6,246 nt of DNA from Chromatiales bacterium. GTDB taxonomy: Bacteria; Pseudomonadota; Gammaproteobacteria; UBA6429; Thiohalophilaceae. The stretch spans positions 1 to 6,246 of the forward strand of contig JALUTJ010000070.1 in NCBI GenBank assembly GCA_027057985.1, in the 5' to 3' direction. Of this stretch, positions 1-4,870 are shown one piece after another. How positions within the stretch are numbered: the first letter of the stretch is position 1; every line of letters begins with the position of its first letter. The notes beneath the pieces are model-generated. The model was not told the DNA's origin and searched no databases. It saw only the letters and a list, made by a program, of their open reading frames with translations. Made by a program: the position numbers and the translations under genes.

Positions 1-68
1 TAAAAAATTCAGTTTTTGCGTTTATACACACAGAAAAAGTTGTTTTCATCGGCTAAAATAACACCATT

Positions 69-440
69 ATGGCGATATCCTCGGTATCAGGAAACAACAC
101 CACGTTTCAACGTAGTGTCCCGGCAACTCGCAGCAGCCACGATCGTGAAGCTGAGAGCTCCTCACGCACCCAGCTTATCGAACAGAAATTGCAACAGCGT
201 GCCGAGCAGCAACGCCAGGTACAGGAAAAGCTGCAACACAATCGCGAAGAAATACAACGGCGCCTTGATGGTCGCCTGATTAGCTTTGGTCCTGCCAATA
301 ATGGCCCGGAACAGCAGGTTGAATACAACCGATCCCGTGTCAATGAGGCTTATAATGCTTCTCCCTACCGTGAACATCGCCAGGCAGAATCATCATCTCA
401 GCGTAACGAGCAACCCGATCCTATCGATATCGTTGTCTGA
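69..440 (+). CDS. Small Q/E/R-rich coiled-coil protein, unknown function
   Basis: I do not recognise a named family. The 123-residue product has no signal peptide or membrane segment, so it is probably cytoplasmic. Residues 1-33 are Ser/Thr-rich and begin MAISSVSG. Residues about 34-68 form a very polar helix rich in Gln, Glu and Arg (IEQKLQQRAEQQRQVQEKL) that looks like a coiled coil. A short LISFGPANN segment follows at 70-78, and then a disordered Ser/Gln-rich tail ending DPIDIVV. Small gammaproteobacterial proteins with a polar helix, a short GxLIxF-like patch and a hydrophobic C-terminus are common and uncharacterised; this resemblance is from memory. ATG 69 is the only plausible start, because an in-frame TAA lies at 54-56. 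There is no clear Shine-Dalgarno sequence, which lowers confidence. It lies 120 bases upstream of mrcB on the same strand, with no visible terminator between them. Confidence 0.62.
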   Translation: MAISSVSGNNTTFQRSVPATRSSHDREAESSSRTQLIEQKLQQRAEQQRQVQEKLQHNREEIQRRLDGRLISFGPANNGPEQQVEYNRSRVNEAYNASPYREHRQAESSSQRNEQPDPIDIVV

Positions 441-560
441 TACTGATTTCTTTCTCCAGCCGACTTCACTCATCATAAAATTCTACCCTGTGATACCTGG
501 TGTTCTCCGTGGTGTAATGAAACTTGTGAAACTTTAGTATCTCTGCGGTAAAATAGCTTG

Positions 561-2855
561 ATGAAAAGAAAAAACCCGCCGAGGCGCAGAAAAAAAACAA
601 CAAAAAAGAAATCTGTTACTCGTCGTCGTTCCAGGAAAACGAAATCTTTGCCGTGGAAAAATATCCTGCTTGTTTTCGTTACTTTCCTGCTGGCCTATAT
701 TATCTATCTTGATTTTGAAGTCCGTTCTCAGTTTGATGGCCGCAAGTGGGCGGTACCGGCACGAGTCTATGCACGTCCTCTTGATCTTTATGTCGGTAAG
801 CCATTATCTGCAAGACAGCTTGATTATGAACTTGAGGTTGCTGGTTACCGTCTTGCGCAGAAAAATCTAAAAGCAGGCCAGTACCAGCGAAGCGGTAATC
901 GCTATCGTATCGTTATCCGTGAATTTGATTTCTGGGATGGGCATCAACCACCGCGTTATATCTCGCTGGATATAGAAGATGGTTTTATTTCGCAACTGCA
1001 GGATTTCAGGGATCGTAACGATGTCGCTGTTGTCCGCTTACAACCCGCTATTATTGGTCGCATTTATCCGGCGCATAAGGAAGATCGTTTATTGATCAAG
1101 TTAGATGATGTTCCAGATTCACTGATTAAAGCCCTCCTCGTGATAGAAGACCGGCGTTTTTATCAGCATCATGGTATTAATTTTCTTGCTATTGCACGTG
1201 CTATGCTGGCTAATATTCGTGCCGGCAGCATTGTTCAGGGCGGTAGTACTCTGACGCAGCAACTGGTTAAAAACTTTTTTCTACAGCACCGGAAAACCCT
1301 GAGCCGGAAAATCAATGAAGCGATTATGGCTGTCTTGCTGGAACTGCATTATAGCAAGAATGAAATACTACAGGCTTATCTGAATGAAATATATCTGGGA
1401 CAGGATAATAAACGTGCTATTCATGGTTTTGGTCTTGCCAGCCGCTTTTACTTTGACAAGCCGTTATACTCCTTGAATATCGCAGAGGCAGCAACACTGG
1501 TTGCCATGGTGCGCGGGCCTTCCTATTATGATCCCTGGCGTCATCGTAGCCGCTTACTTAAACGTCGAAACCATGTCATTGAACTGATGCAACAAAACGG
1601 TAGCATCGATGCAGAGCAGGCGCAACGTGCCAGGCAAGTGCCACTTAATGTTGTGAAAAGAACTAAAAAAAGACGTCATAGTTACCCCGCTTTTATGGAA
1701 CTGTTAAAGCGGCAACTGCAACAGGATTATAAGAGTGAGGATCTGAGTTCTGAAGGACTGCATATTTTCTCAACTCTGGATCCGTATGTACAGAAAGTGA
1801 CTGAACAACAGGTTATTGCAAAAGTCCGTCAGCTCGATAAGCAGCAGGGCCTCAAAGGCACACTACAAACGGCAGTGATCGTGACCAACATAAATAATGC
1901 TGATGTGATCGCAGTAGTCGGTGATCGTGAACCGGGTTATGCTGGATTCAATCGCGCAATCGATGCAAGCCGTCCGATTGGATCCCTGATTAAACCTGCT
2001 ATTTACCTGACTGCACTGCAGCAGGCTCAACGTTATTCTTTATCAACCATGCTGGATGATAAACCTATAACACTAAAAGGGCAGGATGGTCAGTTATGGT
2101 CACCCAGGAATTATTCAGGCAATTCTCATGGCGAGATTCCCATGTTTAAAGCCCTGATCAGCTCCTATAACCAGGCTACGGTTCGGCTGGGGCTCAAGCT
2201 TGGTTTTGAAGCCATTGTTGAGACACTGAGTGAGCTTGGTATAAAGCGTGAGATTCCACCATATCCATCGATGTTGCTGGGAGCAGTGCCAATGGCACCG
2301 CTTGAAATCAGCCAGATGTATCACAGTTTATCGGCAGAAGGCTTTGTTACTCCCTTGCATACGATTACCAGGGTGATGACGGCTGATGGCAAGCCACTAA
2401 AACATTACCCGGTAAAAGTGAGGCAGGGCATTGATGCGACTTCAGTAAGAATACTCAATAGTGCCCTGCACGAAGTCACCCGCCACGGTACAGCAAGGTC
2501 TTTACGCTGGCGATTGCCCGAAGCGCTTGATGTTGCCGGTAAAACCGGCACTACCAATAACACTCGTGATAGCTGGTTTGCGGGTTTTAGTGGTGAGCAC
2601 TTAATCGTAACCTGGCTCGGCACCGATGATAACCGTTCTACCGGTTTAACCGGAGCGAGTGGTGCGCTGACGATCTGGTCGGGGATTATGAACCAGATAC
2701 GTACCCGGCCGATGAGTCTGCCGCATGATGATGCGCTGGAATATTTCTATGTTGAAGACAGGCAGGGCAGGCGGGTAAGTAAAAGTTGTCAAACGGCAGC
2801 TTATCTTGCCTATCGCAAGGATTATCCGCCCCGTAACTGGGGCGACTGTCCTTAA
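561..2855 (+). CDS. mrcB: Penicillin-binding protein 1B, bifunctional peptidoglycan synthase (complete)
   Basis: This class A PBP polymerises lipid II into glycan strands and cross-links their peptides in the periplasm. It is anchored in the inner membrane by one N-terminal helix. Numbering from ATG 561 (764 aa): residues 2-30 are a strongly basic cytoplasmic tail and about 34-49 are the membrane helix. Residues 65-155 match the UB2H domain, the activator-docking module of PBP1B. The GT51 domain (about 165-335) contains IEDRRFYQHHG with catalytic Glu196, GGSTLTQQLVKN, and KINEA with the second Glu at 253; the 57-residue gap equals that of E. coli E233/E290. The transpeptidase has SLIK with Ser475 nucleophile and Lys478, SYN at 535-537 and KTG at 661-663. 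All active-site motifs are intact. A TTG lies directly before the ATG in frame (558), but ATG 561 is preferred. No convincing Shine-Dalgarno precedes either. The length suits the shorter, Pseudomonas-like PBP1B rather than the longer enteric one. Its stop codon abuts that of the convergent DUF411 gene. Confidence 0.97.
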   Translation: MKRKNPPRRRKKTTKKKSVTRRRSRKTKSLPWKNILLVFVTFLLAYIIYLDFEVRSQFDGRKWAVPARVYARPLDLYVGKPLSARQLDYELEVAGYRLAQKNLKAGQYQRSGNRYRIVIREFDFWDGHQPPRYISLDIEDGFISQLQDFRDRNDVAVVRLQPAIIGRIYPAHKEDRLLIKLDDVPDSLIKALLVIEDRRFYQHHGINFLAIARAMLANIRAGSIVQGGSTLTQQLVKNFFLQHRKTLSRKINEAIMAVLLELHYSKNEILQAYLNEIYLGQDNKRAIHGFGLASRFYFDKPLYSLNIAEAATLVAMVRGPSYYDPWRHRSRLLKRRNHVIELMQQNGSIDAEQAQRARQVPLNVVKRTKKRRHSYPAFMELLKRQLQQDYKSEDLSSEGLHIFSTLDPYVQKVTEQQVIAKVRQLDKQQGLKGTLQTAVIVTNINNADVIAVVGDREPGYAGFNRAIDASRPIGSLIKPAIYLTALQQAQRYSLSTMLDDKPITLKGQDGQLWSPRNYSGNSHGEIPMFKALISSYNQATVRLGLKLGFEAIVETLSELGIKREIPPYPSMLLGAVPMAPLEISQMYHSLSAEGFVTPLHTITRVMTADGKPLKHYPVKVRQGIDATSVRILNSALHEVTRHGTARSLRWRLPEALDVAGKTGTTNNTRDSWFAGFSGEHLIVTWLGTDDNRSTGLTGASGALTIWSGIMNQIRTRPMSLPHDDALEYFYVEDRQGRRVSKSCQTAAYLAYRKDYPPRNWGDCP
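2827..2844. other. GC stem-loop at the mrcB/DUF411 convergence
   Basis: CGCCCC (2827-2832) and GGGGCG (2839-2844) form a perfect 6-bp stem around the loop GTAACT. It lies in the last codons of mrcB and just past the DUF411 stop. Neither strand has a T-run after it, so it is not a canonical intrinsic terminator. It could still slow polymerase or block exonucleases at both 3' ends. Codon usage in mrcB alone could also produce it. Confidence 0.35.
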
Positions 2856-3338
2856 TCAGTGAGATGAATAAACTGTTCGCTTATTGTCTTTATCGATAGC
2901 GATTACATCGTACTTGTCCTTACGAAAGCCTTCCATGCCAGGTGAGCCCATTGGCATGCCGGGAACGGATAATCCTTTGATGTCCGGTTGTTCTTTCATC
3001 AGGCGACGAATATCCGAAGCGGAAACATGACCTTCGATAAAATACTTACCAACCTTTGCGGTGTGACAGGACTGGTAACGTGGATGAACCTGAAATTCTT
3101 TTTTAACCTTTGTCATGTCACGAACATTATGGGCTTCAACGCTAAAGCCTTCTTTTTCCAGGTAAGAAACCCATTTTTTACAGCATCCACAGGTCGGGCT
3201 TTTATAGACAACAATGTCAGCGGCAACTGCATTTTCACTGGTAAGGTCTAAAGTGAAAATAATACCCACAATAATGGCAATCAATAATGTGACAATAGCA
3301 ATAATATTTGATTTGCCGTATTTTTGTTCATTACTCAT
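2856..3338 (-). CDS. DUF411 metal-binding-type exported protein
   Basis: The 160-aa product matches the DUF411 family, often found beside copper or other metal resistance genes. The biochemical role is not firmly established; a periplasmic metal-binding or thiol function is inferred. Residues 12-31 are hydrophobic and are followed by AVA at 37-39, a possible signal peptidase I site, so the protein is either secreted or membrane-anchored in the periplasm. Family signatures are VYKSPTCGCCKKW (Cys50, Cys52, Cys53), SCH (Cys91, His92), EGHV (102-105) and the Met/Gly/Pro-rich PGMPMGSPGME (126-136). These Cys, His and Met residues are plausible ligands. ATG at 3338 is chosen because GGAG lies 7 bases upstream; the in-frame TTG at 3341 would break that spacing. 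It runs antisense between mrcB and the TPR lipoprotein gene, with no other metal gene visible in the window. Confidence 0.95.
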   Translation of the reverse strand: MSNEQKYGKSNIIAIVTLLIAIIVGIIFTLDLTSENAVAADIVVYKSPTCGCCKKWVSYLEKEGFSVEAHNVRDMTKVKKEFQVHPRYQSCHTAKVGKYFIEGHVSASDIRRLMKEQPDIKGLSVPGMPMGSPGMEGFRKDKYDVIAIDKDNKRTVYSSH

Positions 3339-3345
3339 CAACTTG

Positions 3346-3349
3346 CTCC
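3346..3349 (-). promoter_or_regulatory. Ribosome binding site of the DUF411 gene
   Basis: GGAG read on the minus strand lies 7 bases before ATG 3338. It decides the start in favour of this ATG over the TTG one codon upstream. Confidence 0.7.
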
Positions 3350-3368
3350 GGTTAGAAATGTTACACCA

Positions 3369-3377
3369 AATATACCA
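3369..3377 (-). promoter_or_regulatory. Possible extended -10 promoter for the DUF411 gene
   Basis: On the minus strand the sequence reads TGG TATATT, a TGN-extended -10 box with 5 of 6 matches to TATAAT. Initiation would fall near 3362, giving a leader of about 24 bases with the GGAG site in the right place. I see no good -35 hexamer, which extended -10 promoters can lack. No recognisable metal-responsive operator is evident. Confidence 0.35.
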
Positions 3378-3453
3378 TATTCTGAAAATCTACTGATGTA
3401 TCTGTGTCAGAGAATGGTAAGATAGGCTTCTTTTTTAAAAATATCCTGATGTT

Positions 3454-3945
3454 ATGATAAAGTTACATTCGTTAGTCACCATTTCTGCCAGAAAATTCAC
3501 TTTAACCCTGCTACTGCTTAGTATGGCAGCCTGCCAGGTGGCACCCGAGAAACAGCCTGGCTGGAGTTCAGGTAGCGGAGAAGTGCGACCAGGACCAAAA
3601 ACCACCAAAGCCGTCATTGCATTACTGGCAAAGGCAAGGCAGGCCAGTACCCGTAGTCATTTTAGTACCGCCGAAACCTACCTGGAACGGGCGCTACAGA
3701 TTGAACCCCGAAACCCGGCATTATGGCTCTACATGGCAAAACTGCGACTTTATGTGAACAAGCCCAATGATGCCCTGAACCTGGCAAAAAAAGCTCTGGC
3801 GCTTTCCTCTACAAATCCTCGTAGTCGTGAACGAAATCGCTTGCAGGCTGATTGCTGGCGAGTTGCTGCCCATGCCTATCAACAAATGAGCAAGCTACGC
3901 AAGGCCCGGCAAGCGCAGCAAAAAGCCAGTGACCTGCTCAATTAA
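3454..3945 (+). CDS. lpoP: TPR outer-membrane lipoprotein, probable PBP1B activator LpoP-like
   Basis: The 163-aa product has a lipoprotein signal: a basic N-region, a hydrophobic stretch FTLTLLLLSMAA and lipobox Cys27. Gln at +2 is not an inner-membrane retention signal, so outer-membrane sorting is expected. Residues 28-51 are a Pro/Gly/Ser linker. From about 53 to 162 there are TPR-like helical pairs: one around AETYLERALQIEPRNP (73-88), a second around ALWLYMAKLRLYVNKPNDALNLAKKAL (89-115) and a third from about 133 to the C-terminus. In Pseudomonas aeruginosa, LpoP is a TPR lipoprotein encoded next to the PBP1B gene and activates that enzyme. The same architecture near mrcB makes this the best call, but no residue-level LpoP signature was checked. 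ATG 3454 is the only usable start, since an in-frame TAA lies at 3436-3438; no Shine-Dalgarno is evident. Alternative: a generic PilF/NlpI-like TPR lipoprotein. Confidence 0.75.
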   Translation: MIKLHSLVTISARKFTLTLLLLSMAACQVAPEKQPGWSSGSGEVRPGPKTTKAVIALLAKARQASTRSHFSTAETYLERALQIEPRNPALWLYMAKLRLYVNKPNDALNLAKKALALSSTNPRSRERNRLQADCWRVAAHAYQQMSKLRKARQAQQKASDLLN

Positions 3946-4000
3946 ACAGCAATTTACAGAGATTTCCTCTGCGGACGCTAATTCGATAAACTAAATAAGC

Positions 4001-4307
4001 ATTCCAAATACCGGTACACTTAGGGGTAAGGAAATGTATAGGTGAGGTAGAAGCCTATTGTCGATCAGGACCGTGGGCCGCACGGGCAAGGATTGTTCCA
4101 GACAATCCTGTTACATTTCCGCCATCCCTGGCGGTCAAGGCGGCCCCCGAGCCTACAGGGGTGAGTTTTGTTACTAACGAAACGAACGGGAGCACAGGGA
4201 GGTGCGATCTGGACGTTCTTTGTGGAGCTGGAGGCGTAACAAAGAAAGTATTTACGGCGTGTCTTGATCGGCAATGGCTGAATTACCTCAATATAAGTAT
4301 TTGGAAT
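4001..4307. repeat. Nested long inverted repeat (palindromic intergenic element)
   Basis: Three arm pairs are nested around one centre. ATTCCAAATAC (4001-4011) is perfectly complementary to GTATTTGGAAT (4297-4307). GAGGTA (4044-4049) pairs with TACCTC (4284-4289). The 15-base arm at 4057-4071 pairs with 4261-4275, with AGCC (4052-4055) and GGCT (4276-4279) extending it. The outer interval is asymmetric: 32 bases on the left (4012-4043, holding a small CTTA-GGGG-TAAG hairpin) against 7 on the right (4290-4296). I find no convincing target-site duplication at any of the three possible boundaries. The structure fills most of the 393-base gap between the TPR lipoprotein and the next gene. It may be a non-autonomous mobile element (MITE-like), an intergenic repeat, or a structured RNA. 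The arm pairing is directly visible; the nature of the element is inference. Confidence 0.8.
4057..4275. repeat. Hairpin-rich core of the palindromic element, likely dispersed repeat
   Basis: The core is closed by 15-base arms whose only two non-Watson-Crick positions are G-T, so they pair fully as RNA with G-U wobbles. Inside is a series of hairpins: CCGTG/CACGG (4071-4075/4081-4085), AGGATTGT/ACAATCCT (4089-4096/4102-4109, perfect), CCGCCA/TGGCGG (4119-4124/4129-4134, perfect), an 8-bp stem with one wobble (4165-4172/4176-4183) and TTCTTTG/CAAAGAA (4216-4222/4240-4246). The segments GAGCCTACAGGGGTGAG (4149-4165) and TTTACGGCGTGTC (4251-4263) resemble, from memory, dispersed intergenic repeats in marine and pseudomonad-like gammaproteobacteria. 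That recollection is unverified. No transposase or other protein is encoded, so any mobility would be in trans. The only long open frame here, on the minus strand, looks like a by-product of the repeat. Confidence 0.6.
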
Positions 4308-4313
4308 TTAGCC

Positions 4314-4334
4314 ATGAAACAGGTAACAGGATAA
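4314..4334 (+). CDS. Possible six-codon leader ORF (MKQVTG)
   Basis: ATG 4314 starts a six-codon frame ending at TAA 4332-4334, four bases before the GTG start of the next gene. GGAA at 4303-4306, 7 bases upstream, could serve as its ribosome site. The downstream gene's own AGGA lies within this mini-ORF. That GGAA lies in the right arm of the outer inverted repeat. A frame this short can occur by chance, and the peptide shows no attenuation-type codon run. Confidence 0.2.
   Translation: MKQVTG
4328..4331 (+). promoter_or_regulatory. Ribosome binding site deciding the GTG start at 4339
   Basis: AGGA lies 7 bases before GTG 4339. No ATG is available in this frame between the in-frame TAA at 4324-4326 and the conserved N-terminal region, so this site supports the GTG. 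Confidence 0.6.
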
Positions 4335-4338
4335 TAAC

Positions 4339-4845
4339 GTGTCACTATATTCAGTCGATAAATTAATCTCAGAAGCACGCCGTATCGCGGCTGAGTACCG
4401 GCGAACGACGGGTAAGCCACTTGGCATTAGTGCTGAAATTGCGACCCATGATGCCTGTACCCTGCTGGAGCTGGAACCGGCTGAAACTGCGCTGGGATAT
4501 GATGCGGTTGGTATTAGCACTGAGCGGGAAAATCGTCGTTACCAGGTGAAAGGGCGGGCCATTTTCGATGAGAAAAAAGGTGGCCAGCGTATTGGCCAGA
4601 TAAAGATTGAACAGGACTGGGACGCGATTTTGCTGGTACTGATGAACGAGGATTTTGAAACTACGCAGATCTTCGAGGCCTCGCGCGAGGAGATTCTCGA
4701 AGATATCGAACAGAACCAGGGAAAGCGGCAAAAACGGGGAGCCATGTCGGTGGCAAAGTTCAAACGTATTGGCCGCGAAGTCTGGAACAGGGAGCAGGGA
4801 CGGGTTGATGATGAAGTCTGGGACAACCAGCAAAGCCAGTTCTGA
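4339..4845 (+). CDS. DUF6998-like protein, possible PD-(D/E)xK nuclease fold
   Basis: The 168-aa soluble product resembles an uncharacterised bacterial family that I believe is DUF6998 (recalled, moderate certainty). Its features are an N-terminal helix VDKLISEARRIAAEYRRTTGKPLGISAEIA (6-35), GYDAVGI (53-59), YQVKGRA (68-74), QDWDAILLVLMNED (92-105), a central IFEASREEI segment (111-119) and a C-terminal KRGAMSVAKFKRIGREVW (132-149). The order Glu33, Asp55, then Gln69-Val70-Lys71 resembles the E...D...QxK arrangement of Mrr-type PD-(D/E)xK nucleases. Nuclease activity is inference only. The alternating buried strands around 68-74 and 92-101 fit that fold. GTG 4339 is the start, supported by AGGA 7 bases upstream. 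yoaA begins 25 bases downstream on the same strand, so the two probably form an operon. Its nearest upstream neighbour is the palindromic element, which may separate it from lpoP. Confidence 0.8.
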   Translation: MSLYSVDKLISEARRIAAEYRRTTGKPLGISAEIATHDACTLLELEPAETALGYDAVGISTERENRRYQVKGRAIFDEKKGGQRIGQIKIEQDWDAILLVLMNEDFETTQIFEASREEILEDIEQNQGKRQKRGAMSVAKFKRIGREVWNREQGRVDDEVWDNQQSQF

Positions 4846-4870
4846 AAAATAAATATAAAACGGGTTTTTC

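Noticed and set aside
16..279. Alternative plus-strand frame overlapping the first gene
   Set aside because: Its start is a TTG far upstream and the product has no coherent composition, whereas the 69-440 frame encodes a regular polar coiled coil.
3957..3971. CAGAG/CTCTG hairpin as a terminator after the TPR lipoprotein
   Set aside because: The stem is only 5 bp and is followed by CGGACG, not a T-run.
4165..4246. Integron attC-like site
   Set aside because: TTACTAAC and GCGTAAC are only partly like attC cores; the paired R' and R'' boxes do not fit, and no integrase or cassette array is seen.
4065..4274. A 69-codon open frame on the minus strand inside the palindrome
   Set aside because: It spans the hairpin-rich repeat almost end to end, has no recognisable domain and an odd Cys/Pro/Arg-rich composition; best explained as a by-product of the repeat.
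4057..4275. Known structural RNA (tmRNA, RNase P RNA, hammerhead ribozyme, group II intron)
   Set aside because: None of the characteristic core motifs, such as CTGANGA with GAAA or a domain V hairpin, could be found by eye.
4001..4307. Retron msr/msd RNA
   Set aside because: Inverted arms closing a structured core suggested it, but no reverse transcriptase is present in the window and the next gene is not a known retron effector.
4301..4335. TTGGAA and GATAAT as a promoter for the DUF6998-like gene
   Set aside because: The spacer would be 23 bases, too long for a sigma-70 promoter, and initiation would fall beyond the start codon.
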